64,000 bases of DNA from NCBI RefSeq assembly GCF_902806685.2, contig NC_048564.1, positions 17,475,551 through 17,539,550 on the forward strand, written 5' to 3'. The position numbers and the translations under genes are program-made. This document shows positions 10,744 through 21,132 of the stretch, in pieces (positions within the stretch are counted from its first letter, which is position 1; each line of letters opens with the position of its first letter). The notes under the pieces were generated by a model. That model had not been told where the DNA came from. It saw nothing but the letters and a program-made list of their open reading frames with translations, and searched no databases. This stretch comes from Maniola hyperantus. Lineage: Eukaryota > Arthropoda > Insecta > Lepidoptera > Nymphalidae.

Positions 10744-11240
10744 CACCCCTCGCGCCCCTCCCCGCCTCCTCCGCTCCTGCCCCGCAGTCGTCCTGTGACG
10801 TAATCGCGCCGCACGCACATTGCACGGCTGTCGATCCGTTGCACCCCTCGCGCCCCTCCCCGCCTCCTCCGCTCCTGCCCCGCAGTCGTCCTGTGACGTA
10901 ATCGCGCCGCACGCACATTGCACGGCTGTCGATCCGTTGCACCCCTCGCGCCCCTCCCCCGCCCTCCTCCGCTCCTGCCCCGCAGTCGTCCTGTGACGTC
11001 AATCGTGCGCGGCACGCCGCAATTGCACGGCTGTCGAGTCCGTTGCACCCCTCGCGCACCCTCCCCGCCCTCCTCCGCTCCCTGCCCCGCAGTCGTCCTG
11101 TGACGTAATCGCGCCGCACGCACATGCAGCGGCTGTCGATCCGTTGCCACCCCTCGCGCCCCTCCCGCCTCCTCCGCTCCTGCCCCGCAGTCGTCCTGTG
11201 ACGTAATCGCGCCGCACGCACATTGCACGGCTGTCGATCG
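10744..11240. repeat. GC-rich ~98-bp tandem array, about 5 copies
   Basis: The unit runs from cacccctcgcgcccctcc through cgcagtcgtcctgtgacg to ggctgtcgatccgttg. The first copies are near-identical. Those from about 10940 to 11160 carry scattered single-base insertions and deletions (for example cctcccccgccc, gttgccacccc), which looks like uncorrected long-read sequence. No gene content is recognised. Confidence 0.85.
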
Positions 11241-12533
11241 CCATTTGCCATTTTATTTTAACTTCGTGACAAGTATCTCTAAATATATTATTCTGAATGA
11301 AATTATACAAAGGGCAATTTTGGTCTAAATGAAATACTTGAGATGACGAACCATTTTATTTTGATAAGTTTTAATTTAGATACTATTATATAATTATAAC
11401 GTATTCAAAAGTGAATTAATTATCTAAAAAAGCTATGTATGTAGCTAGTAGATTCAACAGACTGGGGAAGCACCCTTGGTCACCATCCAATAGAAGAGGA
11501 TTGGGACTTTGCCAACAACATAGTCACGCGAGATAGAATCAGCTGGGCTATTGACACCTTCCACCCTTTCAAAACAGGAGGGACCGACACCATTTTCCCA
11601 GCACTTTTACAATGGGGAAAACTTCAACTGACACCATGGCTGGAAATAATTACAAGGCCTGCATAGCATACAAATACATACCAATGGCCTGGAGAGAAGT
11701 GAAAGTGGTCTTCCTACCAAAACCTGGAAGGAGTGACTACACATTGCCGAAGTCCTTCAGACCAATCAGCTTACATCTTTCCTACTAAAAACGCTCGAAA
11801 GACTTGTCGACAGGTCCCTCAGGGACAGAACCTTAAAACATCTACCTTTACACTCACATCAACACGCTTACAGTACGGGCAAATCAACAGAAACAGCACT
11901 TCATTCTGTTGTTACCAAATCGAAATGACCTCGAAACAAATTACGACACTAGGCGTGTTCATAGACATTGAAGGAGCCTTTGATAAAACACTTTCGATAG
12001 CATAGACAAAGCCTTGGGAAGATACAAGGCGTTCAAAAACCATACGCAGCTGGATAAGAGCTTTAAGTAGAACAGAGAATCATACAACTAGACATCAACG
12101 GAGGTCACAAAAGGCATAGTGGCGAGAGGCTGTCCTCAAGGAGGTGTCCTGTCACCAATACTATGGACCTTGTAGTTGACGACCTGATAACCAAACTAAA
12201 CAAAAGTGGGTTCTATACCATTGGTTATGCAGATGATCTCACATCTAATCAGTGGCAAGCTAGAAAAACACATTATACGAAGTCATGCAACGAGCTTTGC
12301 GCTTAATAGAAAGATGGTGCAATGAAAACGAACTTACAGTAAATCCGAGAAAACAGAGATGATACTGTTTACCAACAAAAGGAAAATTGAACTAACCAAA
12401 CCACCAACTTTGTTTAACACAAGCCTTGAACTGTCCGCAGAGGTAAAATATCTCGGTGTGACACTGGACAGCAAACTCAGCTGGAAAAGGCATACAGAGA
12501 TAAAACCAAAAAATCACTAGCAATACTAAACCA

Positions 12534-12863
12534 ATGCAAACGCATGCTAGGGAAAAATGGGGGCTAAAACCAAAGATACTGAAATGGTTATACCTATCGG
12601 TAGTAAGATGTTCACTAACATATGCTGCACTTGTATGGTGGCCAAGAACTCTCCTTACTACCGTCCAGCAAGAACTACAGAAATTTCAACGACAAGCATG
12701 CCTCGCCATTACCGGCCTGCATGAGTACCACACCAACAGCAGCGTTAGAAGTCATATGGGCATTCCGTCCCTACACATACACATCAAAGAAGAAGCAACA
12801 CTCGCAGCCCTGAGACTGAAAACCTCAGGGCATTGGAAAGAACAAAAACACAATGCACACTAA
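12534..12863 (+). pseudogene. LINE reverse transcriptase C-terminal fragment
   Basis: An open stretch of 109 codons with the RT thumb region typical of LINEs (ILKWLYLSVVRCSLTYAALVWW). The open frame starts with an internal Met and is cut off by a shift before the RNase H region. It is part of the dead LINE at 11441-13915. Confidence 0.75.
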
Positions 12864-12974
12864 AATTCTAGGGCAAAGCATAAACAAAGACCACGTTTGC
12901 AGTGGAAATGCGACAGAAACCGAAAAACAACACATACTGAGACAAAAACAAGATAAACTCAGAGAAGACTTAGA

Positions 12975-13825
12975 TCCGAAGCCAGCACAAGACACAATAG
13001 AAGTGTACACCGACGGATCCACAACGGAAAACGGGCACAGGAGCTGGAGCCTACTGCCAAGAACTAAACATGAGAATAAGTCACGCACTCGGTAAGGACA
13101 ACTCTGTCTTCCAAGCAGAGTGTGTGAGCATTATGACCGCGGCTATAGCCGTGGCCAATCGACAGGTAACAAACTTTAAAATTAACATTAACTCTGATAG
13201 CCAAGCTGCTCTTAAAGCCTTGGCTAGATTCTCGACGACCTCACAACTTATACAAGACTGCCACAAGACTCTGGAAACACTCGCCATGTCAAACGACATC
13301 ACCCTAAGGTGGGTCAAAGGACATGATGGAGACCAGGGAAACGAGGCGGCCGACGCACTAGCACGAAAGGCTACGACATTGAAGGTGATCGGGCCAGAAC
13401 CTATTGTTCCCATACCCTTCAGTGAGTATAAAACCTGGTTGCATGAACTAACACTAAAAGAGCATTCCCAACTATGGGCAAACACAACAGACTGCAGGCA
13501 AGCCAAAGAGGCTTTCCCCAACATAGACAAACGGCAAACTAACAAACTACTCCGCCTGGACAGAGGTAAACTTAGAAAGGTGGTGGGACTCATAACAGGG
13601 CATAGCCCACTAAACAAACACCTTTTCGTTATAGGTGTCACCGACAGTCCTTTGTGCAGGGCTTGCATGGAGGTCGACGAAACACCGACGCACGTGGTCC
13701 TAGAGTGCACGGGCGTAGCAGAACAACGCGAACGCCATTTGGGTTCCCCGACCTCATTCCATGAAGCCCTCGGCAACCTGGGCGGTCTACTCGGCTTCTG
13801 GAGTGAGCTTGGATGGCTGGAGTGA
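12975..13825 (+). pseudogene. LINE RNase H domain and C-terminal zinc-knuckle region
   Basis: The RNase H domain starts with VYTDGS near 13000 and shifts frame around 13040-13070. It continues through the active-site residues (QAECVSI, NSDSQAALKAL, KGHDGDQGNEAADALA) to the LINE C-terminal block RACMEVDETPTHVVLEC and a stop at 13825. RNase H degrades the RNA of RNA:DNA hybrids during target-primed reverse transcription. The frameshift shows the ORF is dead. Confidence 0.8.
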
Positions 13826-14144
13826 AGACTTCAGTGGGGAGGGGCAATGCACGCACAACAGACGGAGACGTTTAAGTGCGGAAACCAGCCCAGAGCGAAG
13901 AAGAAGAAAAAGAAGAAAGCTATGTATATTCCCTATAGCTGATAGCACTCGGCTACTTACTTAACTATAGCTGATAGCACTCGGCTACTTACTTAACTAC
14001 TTATTTTTGTAACTTTACCGACTGATTTTGTTGGTTTTTTCAACTTAACAGCACAATTGAAGTCGATGGACTCAGCCCCGCGTGGGAGGAACATCTACAA
14101 GTGTGATACATATCACTTGGCGAGCTGCTCGGCGTGTACTAGCT

Positions 14145-14175
14145 ACTCGCTACTAGCTACTAGCTACTAGCTAGA
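14145..14175. repeat. TAGC-rich short tandem repeat
   Basis: Overlapping ctactagcta units repeat between the LINE and the reductase gene. No function is apparent. Confidence 0.6.
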
Positions 14176-14269
14176 CGCCGAGCATTCGTTTCATAATATA
14201 AACGATATGAAAATTGAGAAAACCAACTGTTAGGTTATAACCACCTTGTACGGGAGCGGTGTGTACTGT

Positions 14270-14425
14270 GCAGGCTCGACCGTACCAAAGGGAGATCTCC
14301 CACCGAGTGGTTGGTTGTGCTCGGTGGCGCCAGCTGGGCCGACGGTTGTATCTTGAAACTTCTACATATTATAGTTCAGATTGCAGAAAACTCCGCTAGT
14401 GCGAGTACTGTCGGCGGTACATTTG
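14270..14425 (+). repeat. Dispersed repeat; inverted partner at 17215-17360
   Basis: The block gctcgaccgtaccaaaggga, followed by gagatctcccaccgag and ggcgccagctgggccgacg, recurs in reverse complement at 17215-17360, inside the first intron of the reductase. Together the two copies bracket the reductase exons as an inverted pair about 3 kb apart. Confidence 0.75.
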
Positions 14426-14503
14426 TTCGGGACTACGTCATGAAATGTTATCGATTGAACAACGCCATCTAGTTTCTACTGTGTATATAGTGTCGCAACT
14501 CAC

Positions 14504-14761
14504 AAGCAGTGGTAGGCCCTGTTGAGCGGCACGCCGGCGGGGTCCTCCCGCAGGCAGTAGCGGCGGCCGCCCTCCACGCAGCGCCGCACGTACAGCGCGC
14601 GGTCGGCGCGCGTCAGGTCCGTGCTGAACGCGCCGCGCTCGTGCGCGTGCAGCCGCGCCGGGAGCGCGTCGAACTTGGCGCAGGTGAAGTGCCACGGCCG
14701 CGTCGTGAAGTACTGCAGCACTTGCAGACCTCGGCTGATTCGCTCTTGGACGCGCACCATG
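14504..14761 (-). CDS. Fatty acyl-CoA reductase, exon 6 (C-terminal sterile-like domain)
   Basis: 258 bp bounded by acceptor GTTGCAG and donor GTGAGT. It encodes FMVRVQERISRGLQVLQYFT (F shared with the previous exon) to RAYHCL, the FAR C-terminal domain with the characteristic YFTTRPWHF and a final RRYCLRED block. If splicing at GTGAGT did not occur, translation would stop at once at TGA (TGC TTG TGA). Insect reductases usually continue for roughly 30-50 more residues including a membrane helix. I see no such exon between here and the LINE, so the true last exon is either missing or the protein ends here. Confidence 0.85.
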
Positions 14762-14921
14762 CTGCAACAACGTCAGCAGGAGCTACGTGTAGTGTTGCAG
14801 CACGTGTGCGTCACAACTGATGTGCAGTGCAACTGGATGTTGGCTACACTTGCACTAATAACTATGTCTCATAGTTTCAGTGTGTAATAGTTTCATTAAA
14901 CATTAACTTTTAGTCATTAAC

Positions 14922-15135
14922 TAGAGGATGCCCGCGACTTCGTCCGCGTGGATTTAGGTTTTTAAAAATCCTATGGGAACTCTTTAATTTTCCGGGATAA
15001 AAAGTAGCCTATGTCCTTCCCCGCGATAGAAGCCATCTCTGTACCAAATTTCGTCAAAATCGGTTGAACGGTTGAGCCGTGAAAAGCTAGCAGACAGACA
15101 GACAGACACACTTTCGCATTTAAAATATTAGCATG
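14922..15135 (-). mobile_element. (GTCY)n-microsatellite MITE copy, reductase intron
   Basis: Starts with gatgcccgcgacttcgtccg and proceeds through tccgggataaaaagtagcct and ggttgaacggttgagccgtg to a (GACA)n tract and cactttcgcattt. This is the best-preserved copy in the window of the family also found at 4935, 34427, 55588 and 56078. Confidence 0.8.
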
Positions 15136-15287
15136 GATATGGATAATGCACATAACATAATTAACATTTTCATTCCTTCCTATGTAAGTAACAGAAAAAA
15201 TAAGAAAATTGTACCAAAACATGTGAACCTGATTCAATTGTTACGGCTTTCATTATCGTTCAGAATAATTCACGACGAAACTCATTA

Positions 15288-15453
15288 TACAGGACGCGGT
15301 AGAAACTTATGTACATTCGGCTTTGTAGAGCTTCGTCTCAGTCACTCGTACCTATGTGACGTTTTGTCGATCTCAACGACAGAGACAATGCTCTACAAAT
15401 CTGGTATCTCCTTCTAAAGGCCGATTGTACATTACTTTTTGCCGCGTCCTGTA
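15288..15453. mobile_element. MITE with TIR acaggacgcgg, reductase intron
   Basis: Ends acaggacgcggta...atgtacattcggc and gccgattgtacatta...ccgcgtcctgt are inverted. The insertion is flanked by TA. The interior matches the diverged copy at 5930-6085. Confidence 0.75.
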
Positions 15454-15543
15454 TGTAAACTTTCGCACCCGAGTAAAGCCGAGGCGGATCAACTAGCTAT
15501 TCATTCAGTCTTTCAGGCCTCGGGGCTACAACAAGTGACTCAC

Positions 15544-15783
15544 AAACGTTTCTGGCCCAGCAGCAGCAGCAGCAGGTCGATGCAGTAGGCCGGCAGCAGG
15601 TGGCAGCAGAGCCGCCGCGCCTCGTGCAGCGCCGCGTTGGTGGTGATGTCGCCGCCGGGGTACCACAGCGGCCACGCGAGCGGGTACTTGCGGCCGTAGT
15701 CCTTGCCGAGCTGCAGCACCTCGCCCCACGAGGTCGCCTGCTGGTGCCCCACGTTCACGTTGTACACGGGGATCTCTTCCGCC
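15544..15783 (-). CDS. Fatty acyl-CoA reductase, exon 5
   Basis: 240 bp between acceptor TGTTGCAG and donor GTGAGT. It encodes KAEEIPVYNVNVGHQQATSW (K shared) through LWYPGGDIT and a leucine-rich hydrophobic run ending LLLLLLGQKR, the linker between the NAD-binding and C-terminal domains. The phase (1 + 79 codons + 2) fits exons 4 and 6 exactly. The hydrophobic run near the end is where these membrane-associated enzymes carry a helix. Confidence 0.9.
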
Positions 15784-15814
15784 CTGCAACACCACCTCGT
15801 GACCACCACGCCCA

Positions 15815-16045
15815 GTCCGGGAGCCTCCCGTCTGTGAGGCGTCTGCGCTGACGCCTAACCCAGGGAGCCTCCCGCCTGTGAGGCGTCTGCGCTGTCGCCC
15901 AGTCCGGGGAGCCTCCCGTCTGTGAGGCGTCTGTGCTGTCGCCCACCCCGGGGAGCCTCCCGCCTGTGAGGCGTCTGTGCTGTCGCCCAACCCAGGGAGC
16001 CTCCCGCTTGGGAATGCGAGTTGGCAAGGACCTGCCATAGCATCG
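15815..16045. repeat. 44-bp intronic minisatellite, about 5 copies
   Basis: Units of 43-45 bp starting gggagcctcccg and carrying ctgtgaggcgtct. Copies start at 15821, 15864, 15909, 15953 and 15997. It lies between exons 4 and 5 of the reductase and touches neither. Confidence 0.85.
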
Positions 16046-16054
16046 GATACATAC

Positions 16055-16253
16055 TTGTCAGTCCTGGAGCCTTCGATGGCAGCGATGACTAGCACGGCGT
16101 TGATGGCCGTGTCCACCGGCACGACTTGCGCGACGAGGGAGCCGTCGCACAGCATGGTGCGGATGACGCCCTTGCCCGCGCCGAGCATCAGCCCGATGGG
16201 CCCGTTCAGGTTGTCCACCCAGCCCGGCACGGGCTCCTCGTGCGCCGGGCACA
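16055..16253 (-). CDS. Fatty acyl-CoA reductase, exon 4
   Basis: 199 bp between acceptor TGTTGCAG and donor GTATGT. It encodes VCPAHEEPVPGWVDNLNGPI (V shared) through QVVPVDTAINAVLVIA, which corresponds to the conserved EPVPGW.DN.NGP stretch and the VPVD.. substrate-pocket region of insect fatty acyl-CoA reductases. It reads in continuous phase from exon 3 (split codon GTG). Confidence 0.92.
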
Positions 16254-16320
16254 CTGCAACACGAGAGCGCGATGAGTGTACCGCCGCGACGAGTATCTCA
16301 TACGGTCCAGCGAGCGGTAC

Positions 16321-16516
16321 CTATACTCGGGCGCACGATGACGGCAGGCAAGTGCTCGTACTCCTCCTCCACCACGCTCTCGGCCAGCCTCTTGGAGAAC
16401 GTGTAGCAGTTGGGGTGCGGGCCCAGCAGCGACGGCGTGAGCAGCGCGAGCTGCGCGTCGTCCAGCCACTCCAGCAGGCGCAGCACCTCCGCGGGCTGCA
16501 CGGGCGGCGCGTGCGT
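16321..16516 (-). CDS. Fatty acyl-CoA reductase, exon 3 (YxxxK active site)
   Basis: 196 bp between acceptor GTTGCAG and donor GTACCG. It encodes THAPPVQPAEVLRLLEWLDD, then the catalytic YTFSK (YxxxK, proton-donating tyrosine and lysine of the extended short-chain dehydrogenase family), then LPAVIVRPSI. The catalytic residues are intact. Confidence 0.92.
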
Positions 16517-16718
16517 CTGCAACACACACATGGCGGCCCCTCTCGTCACGTGCTCTCTCGCTGATAGCGACCCGCTCGCCCTAGTGGGCGCAGGTGCTAG
16601 TCACACCGACATCACGTACCGCCGCGTCACCGCGCACGTCCGGCAGTGTTGCCCATCATCATCGCGCTGGGCATCATCACGCAACGTCCACGGCTAGCTA
16701 TTGTCCCGATGTACTCAC

Positions 16719-17027
16719 TCTCTCCTCTAGAAGCTTGTAGTCCGGATAGCAGAAGGCGGTGGACAGGTGCAGGAAGGCGCGCAGGTGGCGCAGACGGCGC
16801 GCCACGCGCAGCGTGCGCCGCGTGCCGCCCGTGTTCATGTCAACGTTGGCGCGCAGGGGCGCCTCCAGCCGCAGAGTGGCCGCCAAGTGGAACACCACCG
16901 ACACCTCGTCGGACAGACGCTCCAGCTCTCTGTCGGACAGCCCCAGGTTGTCGGACAGCACGTCGCCCTGGAGGGGCGAGATTTTCTCTAATGCTGACGG
17001 ATTTTCTTTTCTCAAACGGTCGAAGAG
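16719..17027 (-). CDS. Fatty acyl-CoA reductase, exon 2
   Basis: 309 bp, 103 whole codons, between acceptor TCTTACAG and donor GTGAGT. It encodes LFDRLRKENPSALEKISPLQ through VVFHLAATLRLEAPLRANVD and FLHLSTAFCYPDYKLLEER. The HLAAT and LHLSTAFC blocks belong to the NAD-binding_4 domain of fatty acyl-CoA reductases; the S of STAFC is the usual active-site serine/threonine position. Confidence 0.93.
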
Positions 17028-17214
17028 CTGTAAGAGAAGACAAGAGAAGAGTTTACATGTAATGTGTGTATGGATATATGACGTCATCATCATCGTCAAC
17101 CGACAGACGTCCACTGGTGGACATAGGTCTCTTGTAGGGACTTCCACACGCCACGGTGTTGCGCCGCCGCCATCCAGCAGCTCCCTGCGACTCGCCGGAT
17201 GTAGTCCACCTAGT

Positions 17215-17360
17215 GGTAACAGTACTCGCACTAGCGGAGTTTTCTGCAATCTGGACTACATATAGAAGTTTCAAGACACAACGCGTCGGCCCAGCTGGCG
17301 CCACCGAGCACAACCAACCGCTCGGTGGGAGATCTCCCTTTGGTACGGTCGAGCCTACAC
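17215..17360 (-). repeat. Inverted partner of the repeat at 14270-14425, reductase intron 1
   Basis: Reverse complement of the block at 14270-14425 (ctcccaccgag, tggtacggtcgagc). Just before it, 17100-17150 holds a word widespread in Lepidoptera (tggtggacataggtctcttg). Confidence 0.75.
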
Positions 17361-17475
17361 ACTGCTCCTGTACATTCTCATGTCTGATTTGATCACGTAG
17401 AGAAACTCCTAGCGTAGCTCTCTCCAAGTGGGCCTAAAAATGATTATGAGTAAAACGAAAATCATATTTACTCAC

Positions 17476-17673
17476 CGGCTCGCGCCGCATGTCGTCGAGG
17501 CGCTGGCTGACCGACTTGCCCCTCTTGGGCCGCACGAGCACGTACACGCGGCGCACGTCGGGCACGCTGTACAGCAGCTTCTCCAGCAGCACTTTGCCCA
17601 TGAAGCCCGTGCCGCCGGTCACCAGCACGCTTCTGCCGCGGTAGAACTCTCTCACCGATATCTCGCCCGCCAT
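17476..17673 (-). CDS. Fatty acyl-CoA reductase, first coding exon
   Basis: 198 bp, 66 codons, start ATG at 17673 and donor GTGAGT at its end. It encodes [20 protein letters not shown], with GTGFMGK (TGGTGFMG, the Rossmann NADPH-binding glycine motif), then [11 protein letters not shown]. Fatty acyl-CoA reductases reduce fatty acyl-CoA to fatty alcohols (cuticular wax, pheromone precursors) at the endoplasmic reticulum or peroxisomes. With the exons at 16719, 16321, 16055, 15544 and 14504 it gives about 467 residues, slightly short of the usual 500-530. Two bases before the ATG is a splice acceptor (TGTTACAG), so there is at least one upstream untranslated exon. The N-terminal half of this exon, with ATG and acceptor, is repeated upstream. 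Confidence 0.92.
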
Positions 17674-18411
17674 TTCTGTAACAACCGACACGTGCTGAGG
17701 CGAGGCGAACCTGCAGAACATCGTCACATTGTACACCAGCACGCTTCTGCCGCGGTAGAACTCTCTCACCGATATCTCGCCCGCCATTTCTGTAACAACC
17801 GACACGTGCTGAGGCGAGGCGAACCTGCAGAACATCGTCACATTGTACACCAGCACGCTTCTGCCGCGGTAGAACTCTCTCACCGATATCTCGCCCGCCA
17901 TTTCTGTAACAACCGACACGTGCTGAGGCGAGGCGAACCTGCAGAACATCGTCACATTGTACACCAGCACGCTTCTGCCGCGGTAGAACTCTCTCACCGA
18001 TATCTCGCCCGCCATTTCTGTAACAACCGACACGTGCTGAGGCGAGGCGAACCTGCAGAACATCGTCACATTGTACACCAGCACGCTTCTGCCGCGGTAG
18101 AACTCTCTCACCGATATCTCGCCCGCCATTTCTGTAACAACCGACACGTGCTGAGGCGAGGCGAACCTGCAGAACATCGTCACATTGTACACCAGCACGC
18201 TTCTGCCGCGGTAGAACTCTCTCACCGATATCTCGCCCGCCATTTCTGTAACAACCGACACGTGCTGAGGCGAGGCGAACCTGCAGAACATCGTCACATT
18301 GTACACCAGCACGCTTCTGCCGCGGTAGAACTCTCTCACCGATATCTCGCCCGCCATTTCTGTAACAACCGACACGTGCTGAGGCGAGGCGAACCTGCAG
18401 AACATCGTCAC
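17624..18411 (-). repeat. 114-bp tandem array containing the reductase start codon and splice acceptor, 7 copies
   Basis: The ATG recurs at 17671, 17785, 17899, 18013, 18127, 18241 and 18355 (+ strand positions of cat), exactly every 114 bp (38 codons). I saw no base differences between copies. Each unit holds about 40 bp of intron with the acceptor TTACAG, the ATG and 19 codons, ending at GRSVLV. Units are joined by a six-base filler (tacaat on this strand). Only the copy nearest 17671 continues into the Rossmann motif. The arrangement keeps one open frame through all copies. Confidence 0.95.
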
Positions 18412-20150
18412 GGCGATGTGCCGTCATGGAGTCGGCGACAGCCCTAACTGGATCTCGCTATGACGTTGTCACAACCGTCCGTCCGTCCGTCGACGCGGCA
18501 TAGTTTACTCATTTTTGGTGGTACGTCGTTTCGTAATCGGCCCAGATACGAATGCAAATATATCGAAGTGATTGTCTGTCTGCCCTTGCCTCAGTCTCTT
18601 GCACTGTCACAGAGCAACCACAACACAACACAACACAACACAACACAACACAACACAACACAACACAAGTGCTGCCCGAGCGGCGCAATCAACAAAGGGA
18701 ATATCCCAGCGAGCCTGCTACGAAGCCTAGGGGGCTTGGGGGCCTAGACATCTACAGCGAAGCGCACGTCGAGTAGCTGAAGCTGAACGAAGGGACGACG
18801 AAGCGACGGCGGCCCATTCGACATTCTCGCCACTTTTGCCGAATAGAATTTTGAACGAAGCGTTAATATTCAACCGTTCGAATGATAGCCAAGTTTCGAC
18901 GAAATTAAATATGCTACTTGTGAAAGTTATCAGATTAGGTAATTAGCTAATTAGCATGTATTTGTTACTTCAATTATGTACGTAAGTGTAGTTTCGTTGA
19001 GAAAATTTTAATTTTATTCAAGATAAATGTGAAGTTGCTGTGTGTAGTTGGCGTACATTCGTCAGGTACCTGATGAGGAAATTCGATTCGGCAATAAACT
19101 GTTACAAAGCATTTTATTGCCGTGAAGTGTTCGCGTATCGCAACCAGTCGTGTTTCCACAAGTGTGAAGGATATCGTTGCGACTTGCGACTTGCGACTTG
19201 CGACTTGCGACTTGCGACTTGCGACTTGCGACGTGCGACTTGCTACGTTCGACTAGCGGCTACAATGTAAACGTTCGCCGCGATGCGACGGTTTATTATG
19301 TAACAATTAAAAAGAATGCTCTAAATACTTTGATTTTATAAAATCATCTTACAAATGCAAACCGACTATCAAAAAGCGTATTTTTTACCTACTTTGAATA
19401 AACGTTTTAACTTTGACTTTTGACTTTGACTTTGAAAGAACAGTTCGCCAGCTCGCCTCGCTCGCGATCTCAGCTGCTGGGCGAGGCGCGTTCACCTGCT
19501 ACATAGTTACTGATGTGTGGAAGGTAACAGAGCTGTGTGGTACACTCGTGGGCGCTAGGGGAGCGGCCGGCAATACGTTTGGAAGATAACAGAGGTGTGA
19601 CCACAACATATCTCAATACAAGCAATCTCTCCACTCCAGAAGATGGGCCGGGAACAAAGGTGGACAACGAATAGACAAACAGACAGACACAATTTCTCGT
19701 TTATTATATTAGTAGATGTGGATAAGGATTTCATCTCACATTTCTCTCATTTAAATGGTACATTAATAAAGCAAAAGTTTGTCGTGGCCCGTGGCCCGTG
19801 GCCCGTGGCCCGTGGCCGCTCATTTCCCTTTCGCTTTCAATTTTTCTATTTTAAAACAAAAAAAATCCACTCACGCCTTTTAGTTGCAGATGTACATATC
19901 TTACTATCAAATTCAATGGTCAAATTCCACACTAGCTAGCTACCTGTCTACACAGTACCCACTACCCAGTACCCACTACCCAGTACCCACTACCCAGTAC
20001 CCACTACCCAGTACCCACTACCCAGTACCCACTACCCAGTACCCAGTACCCAGTACCCAGTACCCAGTAGCCAGTAGCTGGCTGTAGCAATAATCAACGC
20101 AGTGAAGTGGTTGTTTATAACTACGATCTACATCTGAGATTACGGAACGC
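18412..20150. other. Non-coding DNA with several short satellites and a LINE tail
   Basis: 18617-18667 is (ACAAC)n. 19174-19245 is a 7-bp (GCGACTT)n tract. 19390-19438 ends a LINE-like 3' tail (ttgactttgactttga). 19786-19818 is (GTGGCCC)n. 19955-20070 is a 14-bp repeat (cagtacccactacc) that degrades to cagtacc. No gene seen. Confidence 0.7.
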
Positions 20151-21132
20151 CGACCAGTCGCCCGACAACTCGGCTGACCAGTCGCCCGACAACTCGGTCA
20201 GCCAGTCACCAGACAACTCGGCTGACCAGTCGCTCGACAACTTGGTCGCCCAGTCGCCCGACAACTCGGCTGACCAGTCGCTCGACAACTTGGTCGCCCA
20301 GTCGCCCGACAACTCGGCTGACCAGTCGCTCGACAACTTGGTCGCCCAGTCGCCCGTCAACTCGGCTGACCAGTCGCTCGACAACTTGGTCGCCCAGTCG
20401 CCCGACAACTCGGCTGACCAGTCGCTCGACAACTTGGTCGCCCAGTCGCCCGACAACTCGGCTGACCAGTCGCTCGACAACTTGGTCGCCCAGTCGCCCG
20501 ACAACTCGGCTGACCAGTCGCTCGACAACTTGGTCGCCCAGTCGCCCGACAACTCGGCTGACCAGTCGCCCGACAACTCGGTCAGCCAGTCACCAGACAA
20601 CTAGGCTGACCAGTCGCTCGACAACTTGGTCGCCCAGTCGCCCGACAACTCGGCTGACCAGTCGCTCGACAACTTGGTCGCCCAGTCGCCCGTCAACTCG
20701 GCTGACCAGTCGCTCGACAACTTGGTCGCCCAGTCGCCCGACAACTCGGCTGACCAGTCGCTCGACAACTTGGTCGCCCAGTCGCCCGTCAACTCGGCTG
20801 ACCAGTCGCTCGACAACTTGGTCGCCCAGTCGCCCGACAACTCGGCTGACCAGTCGCTCGACAACTTGGTCGCCCAGTCGCCCGACAACTCGGCTGACCA
20901 GTCGCCCGACAACTCGGTCAGCCAGTCACCAGACAACTAGGCTGACCAGTCGCTCGACAACTTGGTCGCCCAGTCGCCCGACAACTCGGCTGACCAGTCG
21001 CTCGACAACTTGGTCGCCCAGTCGCCCGACAACTCGGCTGACCAGTCGCCCGACAACTCGGTCAGCCAGTTACCAGACAACTAGGCTGACCAGTCGCTCG
21101 ACAACTTGGTCGCCCAGTCGCCCGACAACTCG
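20151..21132. repeat. 24-bp minisatellite organised in 48-bp and higher-order units
   Basis: 24-mers of four types alternate: cagtcgcccgacaactcggc+tgac (A), cagtcgctcgacaacttggt+cgcc (B), a gtcagc-ended form (C) and an accagacaactag form (D). Mostly A-B dimers (48 bp) repeat. The C-D pair recurs at about 20570-20605, 20910-20942 and 21052-21085 and closes blocks of decreasing length. Translations are open in both directions only because the unit is a multiple of three. Confidence 0.9.

Larger units (their letters stand above)
11441..13915 (+). mobile_element. 5'-truncated, frame-broken LINE with RT and RNase H
   Basis: Non-LTR retrotransposon remnant. A 12-bp target duplication (aaagctatgtat) flanks it at 11429-11440 and 13916-13927, and the 3' end is a GAAGAA-rich tail. 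Reverse transcriptase motifs are visible in different frames: FIDIEGAFDKT near 11960 and YADDL near 12225. An RNase H domain and a terminal CCHC-like segment (CRACMEVDETPTHVVLEC) follow. RT plus RNase H in one ORF points to the I/LOA/R1 side of LINE diversity. Multiple frameshifts and the 5' truncation make it inactive. Confidence 0.85.

Noticed and set aside
19174..19245. A telomere-like heptamer repeat
   Set aside because: The GCGACTT unit is not the insect TTAGG repeat and the tract is only about 70 bp.
20151..21132. Long open frames on both strands through the 24-mer array (QSPDNSAD-type repeats)
   Set aside because: The unit length is a multiple of three, so all stop-free frames stay open. 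No start context, splice sites or conserved domain.
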